Shown piece by piece: positions 25,468 through 35,443 of a stretch of 64,000 bases of DNA (its first letter is position 1; each line of letters opens with the position of its first letter). This DNA is from an uncultured Kineothrix sp. (GTDB lineage Bacteria > Bacillota > Clostridia > Lachnospirales > Lachnospiraceae): positions 16,396 to 80,395 of the forward strand of contig CAJUSR010000017.1 in the NCBI GenBank assembly GCA_910588855.1, written 5' to 3'. The notes under the pieces are model-generated. The model had not been told where the DNA came from. It made no database searches and saw only the letters and a program-made list of their open reading frames with translations. The position numbers and the translations under genes are program-made.

Positions 25468-27135
25468 ATGATGAAAACATGGTGGAAAGAAGCGGTAATT
25501 TATCAGATTTATCCCCGTAGTTTTATGGACAGCAACGGGGACGGGATTGGGGATTTAAAAGGAATTACCAGTAAATTGGATTATTTGAAATATCTCGGCA
25601 TTGATGTAATCTGGTTATCGCCGGTATATCAATCCCCTAATGATGACAATGGGTATGATATCAGCGATTATCAGTCCATTATGGATGAGTTCGGAACAAT
25701 GGAAGATTTTAATGAAATGCTTAAGGAAGCCCATGAAAGAGGGATTCGTATTGTGATGGATTTGGTAGTAAACCACACATCCGATGAACATAAGTGGTTT
25801 ATGGAAAGCAGGAAGTCTAAGGAGAATGCTTACAGGGATTATTATATCTGGCGGGAAGGGAAAGAAGATGGAACGCCTCCTAATAACTGGGGCGCCTGCT
25901 TTGGAGGGTCGGCATGGGAATATGACGAAGAAACAGAAATGTACTATTTGCATATGTTTTCAAAAAAACAGCCGGATTTGAATTGGGAAAACCAAAAAGT
26001 ACGTCAGGAAGTATTCGATATGATGACATGGTGGTGCGATAAGGGAATTGATGGATTCCGTATGGATGTAATCAGTATGATATCGAAAACGAAAGAGATG
26101 CCGGACGGGGAAGTGAATGGGCTTTATGGCAACCCGGGCCCTTATTGCGTGAACGGGCCGAAAGTTCATGAGTATTTGCAGGAGATGAACGAAAAAGTAT
26201 TGTCAAAATATGATATTATGACAGTAGGGGAAACACCGGGAGTGACGACGGATTTGGCAAAACAGTATGCCGGTGAGGATACTCATGAATTGAATATGGT
26301 ATTCCAGTTTGAACATGTGGAAAACGACGGAAAATATGGTAAATGGACAGATGAAAAAGTTTCCCTGGTCAATTTGAAAAAAATCATGTCAAGATGGCAG
26401 GTGGAACTATATGGGAAAGCATGGAATAGTTTGTTTTGGGATAACCATGACCAGCCAAGGGCGGTTTCCAGATTTGGGGATGACAGGCCGCAGTATAGGG
26501 ATGTTTCAGCAAAAATGCTGGCTACTTGTCTGCATATGATGCAGGGTTCTCCTTATATTTATCAGGGGGAAGAGCTTGGGATGACCAATTATCCATTCCA
26601 GAAAATGGAAGATTTCCGGGATATCGAAAGTATTCATGCTTATGAAGAATGGTGTAAAGGCGGCCTTGTTTCCCATGAGTTGTTCTGGCCTTGTCTTGTA
26701 GGGAAAAGCAGGGATAATGCCAGGACTCCCGTACAATGGGATGATACGGAAAATGCAGGGTTTACTACAGGAACACCTTGGATTGGAGTAAACCCTAATT
26801 ACAAAGAGATTAATGCCAAAGCGGAAACGGCGGATATGGGTTCTGTTTTCCATTATTATAAAAAATTGATTGCATTACGGAAACAAAACCCGGTTATCGT
26901 ATATGGCAAATTTGAGCTGCTTTTGGAAGACAGTGAGGACTTGTTTGTTTATACAAGGGCGTTGGATGAAGAAAAATTGTTGGTAGTATGCAGTTTTTCC
27001 GATAAGGAAGTTACGTTCCGGATACCGGATGAGTTTATTGGTTCGGGCTGCATAATTTCTAACAGAGAGAATACCTATGAAGGAGAAACGATAGAACTCA
27101 AGCCTTATGAGGCCTTTGTCCTGCATAAAAAATAG
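25468..27135 (+). CDS. Alpha-glucosidase, oligo-1,6-glucosidase type (GH13)
   Basis: 555 residues. Cytoplasmic hydrolysis of isomalto- or malto-oligosaccharides. The start WWKEAVIYQIYPRSF and the Ca2+ site DSNGDGIGDLKG are typical. Catalytic residues lie in GFRMDVIS (Asp199 from the second ATG), TVGET (Glu near 254) and WDNHDQPR (Asp near 327). QPDLNWEN in region V marks the oligo-1,6-glucosidase branch. Two tandem ATGs are possible starts. There is no adjacent transporter; with the debranching enzyme and the fructokinase-like gene it points to glucan use. Confidence 0.9.
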   Translation: MMKTWWKEAVIYQIYPRSFMDSNGDGIGDLKGITSKLDYLKYLGIDVIWLSPVYQSPNDDNGYDISDYQSIMDEFGTMEDFNEMLKEAHERGIRIVMDLVVNHTSDEHKWFMESRKSKENAYRDYYIWREGKEDGTPPNNWGACFGGSAWEYDEETEMYYLHMFSKKQPDLNWENQKVRQEVFDMMTWWCDKGIDGFRMDVISMISKTKEMPDGEVNGLYGNPGPYCVNGPKVHEYLQEMNEKVLSKYDIMTVGETPGVTTDLAKQYAGEDTHELNMVFQFEHVENDGKYGKWTDEKVSLVNLKKIMSRWQVELYGKAWNSLFWDNHDQPRAVSRFGDDRPQYRDVSAKMLATCLHMMQGSPYIYQGEELGMTNYPFQKMEDFRDIESIHAYEEWCKGGLVSHELFWPCLVGKSRDNARTPVQWDDTENAGFTTGTPWIGVNPNYKEINAKAETADMGSVFHYYKKLIALRKQNPVIVYGKFELLLEDSEDLFVYTRALDEEKLLVVCSFSDKEVTFRIPDEFIGSGCIISNRENTYEGETIELKPYEAFVLHKK

Positions 27136-27186
27136 AAAATTAAGTATATAGATTGGTAAATTTATGTTGTGAAAGAAAGAAGGTTT

Positions 27187-27783
27187 ATGAAAACAGCGAA
27201 AAAAGGTATCCTGATTGTTTTATCGGTAATTGCCATTACATTTATTCTCTGTTTATTGCAATATGGAATCCATTATTATAATAATCCGGTGGAAAAAGAA
27301 ATTCACTTTACCGCATCGGGATATATTATTTGGAATCCGGATAACGGTAAAGGGGAAAAGGTTGATGTAGAAGTAAAAGGAAAGAGTCTGTCTTATATTT
27401 TTAAAAACCATCCGGAAGCCGTACAAGGGGATATTTTTGTCAATGGACAAAGTATTTTTGGAACTGTGGATGACCGGGATATCGGATTTTATACGGAATT
27501 TCGCGGATTAGATTTTGCATGTGTAGGAATAAAAAATCATGTGCCTTGTGAAATCGTTTCTTTGACAAAAAATTTCCAATTCATCGTATGCGGCATCAAC
27601 CTTTCCTCACCTGTTTTAGGCAGCGGGAAAACAGGATGGAATGGAAAAGGGATATTGGTGATACCGGGAAATGATTTGGAATCTGCAAAAGAAACAGTAA
27701 AGAGAGCTTTTTCGGGTTCGGAACAAATGAGTCATTGGTTGTTGGAAAACGAGTGGGATAAAGTAGTAGAAACAGGGAAATAA
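27187..27783 (+). CDS. Hypothetical membrane-anchored protein
   Basis: 198 residues, family not recognised. It has one N-terminal membrane segment (GILIVLSVIAITFILCLLQYG) and then an extracytoplasmic part rich in beta-forming residues (IHFTASGYIIWNPDNGKGEKVDVEVKG). GAAAGAAGG supports the ATG at 27187 rather than the in-frame GTG at 27169. It follows the alpha-glucosidase by about 50 bases but a functional link is not shown. It meets the next gene tail to tail. Confidence 0.6.
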   Translation: MKTAKKGILIVLSVIAITFILCLLQYGIHYYNNPVEKEIHFTASGYIIWNPDNGKGEKVDVEVKGKSLSYIFKNHPEAVQGDIFVNGQSIFGTVDDRDIGFYTEFRGLDFACVGIKNHVPCEIVSLTKNFQFIVCGINLSSPVLGSGKTGWNGKGILVIPGNDLESAKETVKRAFSGSEQMSHWLLENEWDKVVETGK

Positions 27784-27797
27784 AAATAAAAAGATTT

Positions 27798-28688
27798 TCA
27801 CTGCCGGTTCAGCAGTACGGGACCGGCAAGGATTTCCCTTGATACATACAAACTCATATCGTTTCTGGTTGCAAGAGTCCATTTTACTAAGCGGATGCAC
27901 TTGCGCTCAATTTCAAGACAGGTAATACAGCGGGGGTGGACACAGCTTCCGCTGTTGTAGTAATAAGGGTCTTCTTCCGAAAGGGCAGGGCGGTGGGTGT
28001 GTCCGGTAATGAGGATATGGTTTTCTTCTTTTGCCCAATGGTGGAGCCGTTCTTCCGCCTTATGTTTTCGCGTATAATTTTTGGCTGCGCTGGTAGGGTC
28101 GAGGACACCGAAATGTTCCAAAGGCTTCCAGAGATAACGTACGAGAAAACGGGATAAGCGCCATAAAGATGAATTGAATAAATCTGTTTGATGGCCGTGG
28201 GTAAGATAAATGTCCATAGGAAAGTTGCTTTCCAAGATAATGCCGGAGTAAAAAGGTATGTTGGGAATGGAAGCTTCCTGCTCTAATTGGAAGCTGTCTT
28301 CCGGGGTACAGTGGCAGCAGTGATAATGTTTTTCTATATAACGTCTATTCTTTTTTATCATATCGTGGTTTCCATAAAGCATAAATAAACGGTTTTTCTC
28401 ATAAAATCGGGAAAGAAGCAGAAATATATTGCTGTGTACTTCAATAATCTGTTTCATATTTCGGTTTTCCCATAATTCATCCCCATCCCCCAGCTCAATA
28501 TAAGTGTATCCCATTTTATAGTAATGCTGCAATGCAGCAAAATACAGATTTTGATTTTTTAAAAAGTTATCATTGGAATTTCCTATGCCCCGGTGGCAGT
28601 CGCTGATTAATACATATTTGGAACGTTCTGTAAGAGGGAGCCTTAAAGCTCCCTCGAAAGATTTGGAAATACGTGAATAATAACCCAT
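27798..28688 (-). CDS. Metallophosphoesterase (calcineurin-like, LpxH-type fold)
   Basis: 296 residues. The binuclear metal-site motifs appear in order: LISDCHRG (D-x-H), ELGDGDELWENRN (GD), LYGNHDMI (GNHD), YLTHGHQTD and ITGHTHRP (GHTH). The spacing, with the GD..EL motif, resembles UDP-diacylglucosamine hydrolases, yet a Gram-positive organism has no lipid A, so the substrate is unknown. The start lies four bases after the end of the DUF4474 gene on the same strand, indicating an operon. Confidence 0.85.
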   Translation of the reverse strand: MGYYSRISKSFEGALRLPLTERSKYVLISDCHRGIGNSNDNFLKNQNLYFAALQHYYKMGYTYIELGDGDELWENRNMKQIIEVHSNIFLLLSRFYEKNRLFMLYGNHDMIKKNRRYIEKHYHCCHCTPEDSFQLEQEASIPNIPFYSGIILESNFPMDIYLTHGHQTDLFNSSLWRLSRFLVRYLWKPLEHFGVLDPTSAAKNYTRKHKAEERLHHWAKEENHILITGHTHRPALSEEDPYYYNSGSCVHPRCITCLEIERKCIRLVKWTLATRNDMSLYVSREILAGPVLLNRQ

Positions 28689-28692
28689 AACT

Positions 28693-29586
28693 TTACCTTC
28701 TTTTTATTTTTCTTTTTTTATATTTTTTTACACGGAGTATTTTCCGGAATACAAAAGGAAGATAATAGTAAAGATATAAAATTTTATCCAAAGAAAGGCA
28801 GAAAGGCCTGGTAACAAACAGGTATACGCTGCACCAGAAACGATTGATACGTTGTACCAGACGGATTCTTAAACGCCGCAGACATCCATATTTCATAAAA
28901 GATTTTGTAAAAGAGAAAGTGACGGTATTATGGCAGATAGAAATGTCGTGACGGCAATAGCCGGTATTTACCAAACCTTCTACAAAGGCTTCAGCCATGC
29001 TGCAATGAGGAAAAGAAATTGCGGCCCGCATATATAAATCTTCCGGATTGGAGAAACGCCCTACCGAAAAAGCAGTCAGCCACCAATGCTTGGCTCCTAC
29101 ATCGGCAATCCCTATGCCTTTTCTGAAAAGGTTAAAAGAAAGCCCTGCCATATCTTTATTTTCTACGCTATGAAAAAGAGTATCTTCCCATCTTGACTCA
29201 GGTACAATGTCATCAGCGTAATAAAGGCCGATTTCGCCGCCTGTATTGATTCCGTATTGACCTTTCCATAATTCTATCAGCCATGTCCTGTCGTCATAAT
29301 TAAAATAGACGGGCAGGCAGTCGAAAACCATGTGGAAGGTGAGGGCAGCTTTATCGTATAGAGAGCAATAACCAAATTCCCTTTGCATCGCATTGATATG
29401 GGAAGTGAAAATATCCTGCGATGCCACATAGCAGAAACCGAAAGGTTCAATCAGTTCATCCAAAAGGCAGCATTTTTCTTTCGTAGACATACAGCATATT
29501 TTTTTGATGATTTTTTTCTTGCGCCAAAAATTGAAGCAGAAGAAAAAAAGAAGTATCAAGAAAAAAATACCGAAAAACAGATACAT
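28693..29586 (-). CDS. DUF4474 domain protein, membrane-anchored
   Basis: 297 residues. One N-terminal membrane segment (LFFGIFFLILLFFFCFNFW) is followed by a basic stretch and a DUF4474 domain: PFGFCYVASQDIFTSHINAMQREFGY, then VYFNYDDRTWLIELWKGQYG and INTGGEIGLYYAD. The WKGQYGxxTGGEIG core is the strongest family mark. The C-terminus is very basic. Function is unknown; such proteins are common in Lachnospiraceae. It is co-transcribed with the metallophosphoesterase downstream. Confidence 0.8.
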   Translation of the reverse strand: MYLFFGIFFLILLFFFCFNFWRKKKIIKKICCMSTKEKCCLLDELIEPFGFCYVASQDIFTSHINAMQREFGYCSLYDKAALTFHMVFDCLPVYFNYDDRTWLIELWKGQYGINTGGEIGLYYADDIVPESRWEDTLFHSVENKDMAGLSFNLFRKGIGIADVGAKHWWLTAFSVGRFSNPEDLYMRAAISFPHCSMAEAFVEGLVNTGYCRHDISICHNTVTFSFTKSFMKYGCLRRLRIRLVQRINRFWCSVYLFVTRPFCLSLDKILYLYYYLPFVFRKILRVKKYKKRKIKRR

Positions 29587-29664
29587 AACAAAGTCCTTAT
29601 TTATAGATTTGTTATATCTTATGATTAATTGTCGAAATCGGTACTTGAAATATAGAAAATCATT

Positions 29665-30645
29665 TTAAGGGGAAATATGGATAATGGTTCCTTTTCCTTT
29701 AAAACCGGCATCCCCTGTGATTTGGGGGATTTCCTTTTCCCCTTGGATTGGGGATACGTCAGGAAGGTGGACATGCCCGGTAACAACTGCGGCTACAGGG
29801 CTGTCTTTTGCTGTGGTTAAACCGATAAATTCTGCGGAAATATCGTTCGGATATATCCCTCCATGTACACCGCCGCCTAACACTACCCCGTTGGACCAGA
29901 CAGAAGAAGTTTTTGAGAGGAGGGATTCGGTGTAAAGAGGAACATGGAGCAGAAGAATCACCGGTTTTCCTTTTTGAAGAACCGTTTTATATTCTTCCAA
30001 AGCATTTGGATGAATCTGATTGTTGCTGTTATCCACCGCCACGACAATGAAATCATCCAATTCCAATGAGTGGATAGCGGTATTGCCCGTAGATGAATAT
30101 TCTTCTGCCGTATAGTTTTTCATATAAGGTGAAAGCAAAGGGAGGTAATCATTGGAACCTTTTTCTGTCATATACTCCCACGGATAAGTCCAGTCATGGT
30201 TTCCGAGAGTGTATAGATAGGGGATTTTTAACTTTTCTAAGGAATTGCCCAGATATTCTATGTTTGCCGGAGAAGGGGAATCAATAATGTCTCCTCCAAG
30301 GAGCAGAGCATCCAATTTGTTTTCGTTGGCATAAGATATCCATGACAGGAATAAATCGGAAGAAATAACCCCGTTTTCTTCTGTAAATTGGGAAAGGCGA
30401 TTGCCGGAGTATTCTTTTATCTCCTGGGAAGCCTCCGTTTCCGGAAGGATAATATGGGTATCTGTCAAATATAAAAGAGTATATTCTTTGGAAATGCCGG
30501 GAATGGTGATTTGGCAGGTATCTATATTTTCTTCTTCGATTGGCTCCGTCGAAGAAGGGGAAGCGCATCCTGTAAAAGAAAAAGAGAAAAATGTTGCAAG
30601 TAACAGGACAGTAAATAGATTTTTTGCATGGGCTATCGTCTTCAT
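29665..30645 (-). CDS. Extracytoplasmic metallophosphoesterase lipoprotein
   Basis: 326 residues. A signal peptide ends in a lipobox FTGC with the acylated Cys at about residue 27. The calcineurin-like motifs follow: YLTDTHII, LLLGGDIIDSP, YTLGNHDWTYPW, ILLLHVPLY and VVTGHVHLPD. GGAG at the right distance supports the ATG at 30645 instead of an upstream in-frame ATG at 30705. It likely hydrolyses phosphodiesters or phosphomonoesters at the cell surface. Substrate unknown. Confidence 0.87.
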   Translation of the reverse strand: MKTIAHAKNLFTVLLLATFFSFSFTGCASPSSTEPIEEENIDTCQITIPGISKEYTLLYLTDTHIILPETEASQEIKEYSGNRLSQFTEENGVISSDLFLSWISYANENKLDALLLGGDIIDSPSPANIEYLGNSLEKLKIPYLYTLGNHDWTYPWEYMTEKGSNDYLPLLSPYMKNYTAEEYSSTGNTAIHSLELDDFIVVAVDNSNNQIHPNALEEYKTVLQKGKPVILLLHVPLYTESLLSKTSSVWSNGVVLGGGVHGGIYPNDISAEFIGLTTAKDSPVAAVVTGHVHLPDVSPIQGEKEIPQITGDAGFKGKGTIIHISP

Positions 30646-30846
30646 ATATTTGTTTTCTCCTAATAATCGTTGGATTGTTGCTATTATTTTAATAATCTTG
30701 TACAATAAGTGTTATTGTTATAAGCAGAGGAAAAAGAAAGTGGATTGCCAGTGTAATTAAAATATATCCACTATAGTTATATTATGGCACATATTGAAGA
30801 AAAATGAAGAAAAAAATCTTAATATTTTATAAAGTATGAGGTAGAT

Positions 30847-32235
30847 ATGAGCGGTATAAATTTGAAAAAAATCTTTGCACCTATTGATATGACGGTAGGG
30901 AATCCCGGAAAGCAGATTGTGGCATTTGCGGTTCCCATGTTGATTGGGAATATTGCCCAGCAATTGTACAATACGGCGGACAGCGTAATTGTAGGAAGAT
31001 ATGTGGGAGACAATGCTCTGGCAGCAGTGGGGAGCGCGGCGCCTATTTTGAATTTGCTCCTCGTTTTATTTATAGGTATTTCCGTAGGGGCCGGTATTAT
31101 GGTTTCCCAATATTTCGGGGCAAAACAAAGGGAGGATTTATCCGGTACAATCGGAAGTTGTGTGACGTTGACAGCTATTTCTTCTGTGATTATTATGGTA
31201 ATAGGGCCTCTGGTGTCCGGGCCTTTGCTGGAGTTTTTGGATACACCGGAAACCATATTGGGATGGTGCAAATCCTATCTGAATATTATTTTTATCGGAA
31301 TTTTGGGGATGGCATATTATAATATCCTTGGCGGTGTTTTGAGGGGATTGGGGGATTCCGTATCTGCTCTCCTCTATTTATTAGTGGCTACGGTAGTGAA
31401 TATTGTATTGGATATTTTATTTGTAGCCAGTTTTGATATGGGTGTGGCAGGCGTAGCTTTGGCTACGGCTATTGCCCAGGCGTTATCCGCAGTCCTTTGC
31501 TTTTTGAAACTTCTGAAAATGTCGGATATTTTTGATTTTAAAAAGAAGTATTTGAAGCTGCATAAAAAATATGCACGGATGACAATCCGCCTTGGGTTCC
31601 CTTCCGGATTGACTCAGGCAATATTTTCTATGGCAATGATTATTGTACAGTCCTTGACAAATAGTTTTGGAGAAATGTTTATTGCCGCCAATGTAATTGT
31701 AATGAGAGTGGATGGTTTTGCTATGATGCCTAATTTTTCTTTTGGTACGGCTATGACCACATATGCCGGTCAAAATGTAGGAGCAAAGGAATTTGACCGG
31801 GTGGAGCAGGGGGCAAAACAGGGTACATTTATCGCTATGGGCGTATCTGCTGTAATTACTGGTCTGATTCTTATCTTTGGGAAACAGTTGATGGGTATTT
31901 TTACAGAAACGACGGAACTGGTGGATATGAGTATGCGTATGATGAAAATTCTTGCCGTTGGGTATATTGCAATGGCAGTTACCCAATCTTTGTCAGGGAT
32001 TATGCGGGGAGCCGGGGATACAATGAGCCCTATGTGGATTTCTTTGGTTACTACGGTAGCAATCCGTGTGCCGGTAGCCTATGGGATTGCATATATAACA
32101 AGAAGTGAACAATATCCGGGTGGACGTTGTGAAAGCGTATTCATTTCATTGCTCGTTTCATGGACATTGGGTGCAGTAATAACATTTATATGTTATAAAT
32201 GGGGAAAATGGAAAAAGAAAGCAATTGGAGAATAA
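30847..32235 (+). CDS. MATE family efflux transporter
   Basis: 462 residues, about 12 membrane segments in two related halves. Exports organic cations or drugs using an ion gradient. Family features: VAFAVPMLIGNIAQQLYNTADSVIVGRYVG near the N-terminus, ALAAVGSAAPI, GAGIMVSQYFGAK, and in the second half TAMTTYAGQNVGAKEFDR. A second MATE gene begins 18 bases downstream. Substrate cannot be predicted. Confidence 0.93.
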   Translation: MSGINLKKIFAPIDMTVGNPGKQIVAFAVPMLIGNIAQQLYNTADSVIVGRYVGDNALAAVGSAAPILNLLLVLFIGISVGAGIMVSQYFGAKQREDLSGTIGSCVTLTAISSVIIMVIGPLVSGPLLEFLDTPETILGWCKSYLNIIFIGILGMAYYNILGGVLRGLGDSVSALLYLLVATVVNIVLDILFVASFDMGVAGVALATAIAQALSAVLCFLKLLKMSDIFDFKKKYLKLHKKYARMTIRLGFPSGLTQAIFSMAMIIVQSLTNSFGEMFIAANVIVMRVDGFAMMPNFSFGTAMTTYAGQNVGAKEFDRVEQGAKQGTFIAMGVSAVITGLILIFGKQLMGIFTETTELVDMSMRMMKILAVGYIAMAVTQSLSGIMRGAGDTMSPMWISLVTTVAIRVPVAYGIAYITRSEQYPGGRCESVFISLLVSWTLGAVITFICYKWGKWKKKAIGE

Positions 32236-32253
32236 AAGAAAGAAGTGGTTTTG

Positions 32254-33588
32254 ATGCAACAGGAAGAAAAATACATATATATGACGAAAACCCCGGTTCC
32301 ACGTTTAATTGGGGAACTGGCCGTACCCACAATTATCAGTATGCTGGTAACTTCATTTTATAATATGGCGGATACTTTTTTTGTAGGTAAAATCAATACC
32401 CAGTCTACAGCCGCCGTAGGCGTTGTATTTTCAGTGATGGCATTGATTCAGGCATTAGGGTTTTTCTTCGGTCATGGTTCAGGGAATTATATTTCGAGGC
32501 GTTTGGGTGCAAAAGATTTTGAAGAAGCAGCGGCGATGGCAGCAAACGGGTTTTTTCTTGCTTTTCTTTGCGGGATTACAGTAATGGTCGGCGGGATGAT
32601 TTTTTTAAAGCCGTTAGCAGTAGCCCTTGGTTCTACGCCGACAATATTGCCTTATACGGAATCTTACCTGAAAATTATTCTGATAGGGGCACCTTTTATG
32701 ACTTCGTCGTTGGTATTGAATAACCAGCTTCGTTTTCAGGGAAGTGCGGCATATGCGATGGTAGGTATCGTTACAGGTGCGGTAATTAATATTGCATTGG
32801 ATCCTTTGTTGATTTTTGTATGCGGTATGGGAGTGGCAGGGGCAGCTGCGGCAACAGTTATCAGCCAGTTTTGCAGCTTTTTGCTTTTGATGTATCAAAG
32901 CAGGAAGGGCGGGAATATAAAAATCAGTTTCAGTAATTTTAAACCAAACGGCCATTATATAAAAGAAATTTGCAGGGGAGGCGTTCCGTCCTTATGCCGT
33001 CAGGGGCTTGCGAGCATATCAGCGATTTTCCTGAATCACGGGGCAGGGGTTTACGGAGATGCGGCGATTGCCGGAATGTCCATTGTATCCAGGGTCTCCA
33101 TGTTTGCAAGTTCTGCATTGATTGGTTTCGGCCAGGGGTTCCAGCCGGTATGCGGATTTAATTATGGGGCAAAATTGTATCAACGGGTAAGGGAAGGCTT
33201 TGTATTCTGTGTGAAATATGCAACTATATTTTTAGTCGGCATCTCTATAATAGGAGCTGTGTTTGCGCCCGAAATTATCGCCATGTTCAGAAAAGGGGAT
33301 GAAGAAGTAATTGCGGTGGGAGCTATGGCTTTGCGCCTGCAATGTATTGTGTTCCCGTTGACAGGATGGATTGTGATGTCCAATATGATGCTTCAGTCTA
33401 TTGGGAAAGCTTTGAAGGCTTCTATTTTGGCAGCAGCAAGGCAAGGGATATTTTTTATTCCATTGATATTGATTTTGCCGAAGATATTTGGATTGTCCGG
33501 AGTGGAAATGTGTCAGATGGTATCAGACCTTTTGTCTTTTATTTTGGCAGTGCCTTTGTGTGTCAGCGTTTTGAAAGAAATGAAATAA
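32254..33588 (+). CDS. MATE family efflux transporter (second, adjacent)
   Basis: 444 residues, about 12 membrane segments. It has the same family features as its neighbour but a distinct sequence: ELAVPTIISMLVTSFYNMADTFFVGKI and GFGQGFQPVCGFNYGAKLYQRVREG. The ATG at 32254 is chosen over an in-frame GTG at 32245. Tandem MATE genes are usually independent pumps of different specificity; a paired function is not shown. A long structured hairpin follows. Confidence 0.93.
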   Translation: MQQEEKYIYMTKTPVPRLIGELAVPTIISMLVTSFYNMADTFFVGKINTQSTAAVGVVFSVMALIQALGFFFGHGSGNYISRRLGAKDFEEAAAMAANGFFLAFLCGITVMVGGMIFLKPLAVALGSTPTILPYTESYLKIILIGAPFMTSSLVLNNQLRFQGSAAYAMVGIVTGAVINIALDPLLIFVCGMGVAGAAAATVISQFCSFLLLMYQSRKGGNIKISFSNFKPNGHYIKEICRGGVPSLCRQGLASISAIFLNHGAGVYGDAAIAGMSIVSRVSMFASSALIGFGQGFQPVCGFNYGAKLYQRVREGFVFCVKYATIFLVGISIIGAVFAPEIIAMFRKGDEEVIAVGAMALRLQCIVFPLTGWIVMSNMMLQSIGKALKASILAAARQGIFFIPLILILPKIFGLSGVEMCQMVSDLLSFILAVPLCVSVLKEMK

Positions 33589-33623
33589 AAAGGGAAACCG
33601 TTATTCTATAAAAATTGAAAAGG

Positions 33624-33716
33624 AAAGGGCTGTTGTGCAGAACCGCGTTGAGCCGGAACAATGGATAAAAATTGTTTTGCCGGTGAAACATAAACGGAAT
33701 TAGACAACAGCCCTTT
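33624..33716. terminator. Long structured hairpin between convergent genes
   Basis: AAAGGGCTGTTGT (33624-33636) pairs perfectly with ACAACAGCCCTTT (33704-33716), 13 bp, enclosing a second stem CCGG-AACAAT / ATTGTT-TTG-CCGG (33653-33683). A/T-rich runs flank both ends. It probably ends transcripts from both sides. The 93-base folded unit is larger than needed for simple termination. Confidence 0.6.
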
Positions 33717-33721
33717 AAATT

Positions 33722-35443
33722 TTAAATTAAGCAATAGAAAAGGGGGCATTTATTTTTGGTAAAAAGCGCCATGTAGTAAAGGTCTGTATATTTTTTTGCA
33801 GCAGAGCGGGAGAGGTTGAAGGTTCTTATTTTGGAGCCTTCTTTTTCTATTTTTCCTATATAGTCATCAATATTTTGCGCATAATATTCCATCCATCTAT
33901 TCGGTTTGCTAGATTCAAACCCGTATTCCAATGACCAGTGTTTTTTCCAACGGTCATATTTTTCAGGACCGCTGATAAGGGCGGATAAAGTTTCCGGGTG
34001 GAGGATGGCGGGCGCAGCGTCTGCGGACAGCCCGATTAAGTAATCCGTGTCATAATGGCATTTTTTAGGGCTTGAATCCCAATAAAGATATCTGTCCGAT
34101 TCATAGTCTTCATCTGCAAATATTTGTGAGATATTATACTTGGCGATAAAGTAGTCGGGATGGCTGAAGGAGAAGCCAATATATAGGATGGTAACTATTG
34201 TTATGCAGTATTTGCATAAAGGAAAATCTTTTTTGTATATATAAAATAAAATGCCTGTCATAATGAAAAAAATAACAACCAATGACCAAAGGACAAAGAT
34301 GCGAAGGAAAGTCAAATCATAATATCGGATATACATTATCATGCGCATGGCGCTGGATGCCATCATGATATAGGTACATAAGGAGATTATGGTTAAAATA
34401 ACTTTTAGCGCTTTATTTTCTTTAAACCTGTTAAGGCAGATAAGCACTAAAAATAAATTAATCATGCAGACAAAAAGAAGTTGGAAATAGCCTTCCCTTG
34501 CATAGCTGGAATATCTGCTGGCATAAGTGTCAGGATAAGCGTAGGTAGAAGGGATATCCCCTTTTCCTGCAAATAAATAAATAATTTGGACCGCGCTGAA
34601 TAAAAAGTAAATGACGGACAGAATGGAAGTAAATGTTATGGCAATCAACGGTTCTCCGGTACGTTTATCAGATATTTCTTCCCGGATGGATTTCTTTTTT
34701 AAAAATGTCAGGATGCAATAGGAAGAAAAGAATGAAAATAGCATGGAAAAACACAGGTCAGTAAAATGGTTTATTAGCCAATACACAAAAGCAGAAAAAC
34801 TAAGCCCTTGAAATAAGTAATAAAATACAGCATCTGCGGAACATAGCAATAAAAGTATAAAAGTGGTTAAAGGTATGGAAATAAGGATACCGATAAAAAT
34901 ATAAATTGCATAATGTTTTTTTATATTGCCATTTTCTTTATTTATTTCCCTGTAACAAATAAAATCAGAGAATGGTCTGCCAATAAGAATCAAGGAGCCA
35001 AGAATGGTTTGTAAAATGGCAAATCCATATTTCAATAAATTCCATAGAGTATCGGCAAAAAAATTATGGATAAACAGTATAAAAGTAAGCAGGAAAATCC
35101 CCAGTTTATTCATAAATATAATATTTAAATTATCTGTGCAGAACGTAGAAATGCCAAGGAGCATTATACTAATTACGTAAAATACGGAGTCTTTTTTGGC
35201 GGAAATCCCTAATTTTTTCAAGGATAAGAAAAAATAGAAAAGGGTTCCGCCTATGAAAAAAGGGTATGTGATACCGGAAGCATTTTTATATAGGCAAAAG
35301 GTGTAAAAGAGGGCATAAATTATGCTGGGTAGGCTAAAGAGCCGGAAGTGGCAGGCGCGCTCTTCTTTTTCTTCTCTTGTAATTCCAAAAGCGTTGGTTT
35401 CATTGTAACATTTGCTTGGATATTGGTTTGGGTATTCGTTCAT
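33722..35443 (-). CDS. DUF4173/DUF4153 polytopic membrane protein
   Basis: 573 residues. About ten to twelve hydrophobic segments fill residues ~30-420, followed by a soluble C-terminal part with IAKYNISQIF and DTDYLIGLSADAAPAIL, which resembles the tail of the DUF4153/DUF4173 family. Function of the family is unknown. GAGG six bases upstream supports the ATG at 35443; this ribosome binding site is part of the palindromic leader shared with the debranching gene. It lies downstream of the HTH/DUF2975 pair on the same strand. Confidence 0.75.
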   Translation of the reverse strand: MNEYPNQYPSKCYNETNAFGITREEKEERACHFRLFSLPSIIYALFYTFCLYKNASGITYPFFIGGTLFYFFLSLKKLGISAKKDSVFYVISIMLLGISTFCTDNLNIIFMNKLGIFLLTFILFIHNFFADTLWNLLKYGFAILQTILGSLILIGRPFSDFICYREINKENGNIKKHYAIYIFIGILISIPLTTFILLLLCSADAVFYYLFQGLSFSAFVYWLINHFTDLCFSMLFSFFSSYCILTFLKKKSIREEISDKRTGEPLIAITFTSILSVIYFLFSAVQIIYLFAGKGDIPSTYAYPDTYASRYSSYAREGYFQLLFVCMINLFLVLICLNRFKENKALKVILTIISLCTYIMMASSAMRMIMYIRYYDLTFLRIFVLWSLVVIFFIMTGILFYIYKKDFPLCKYCITIVTILYIGFSFSHPDYFIAKYNISQIFADEDYESDRYLYWDSSPKKCHYDTDYLIGLSADAAPAILHPETLSALISGPEKYDRWKKHWSLEYGFESSKPNRWMEYYAQNIDDYIGKIEKEGSKIRTFNLSRSAAKKYTDLYYMALFTKNKCPLFYCLI

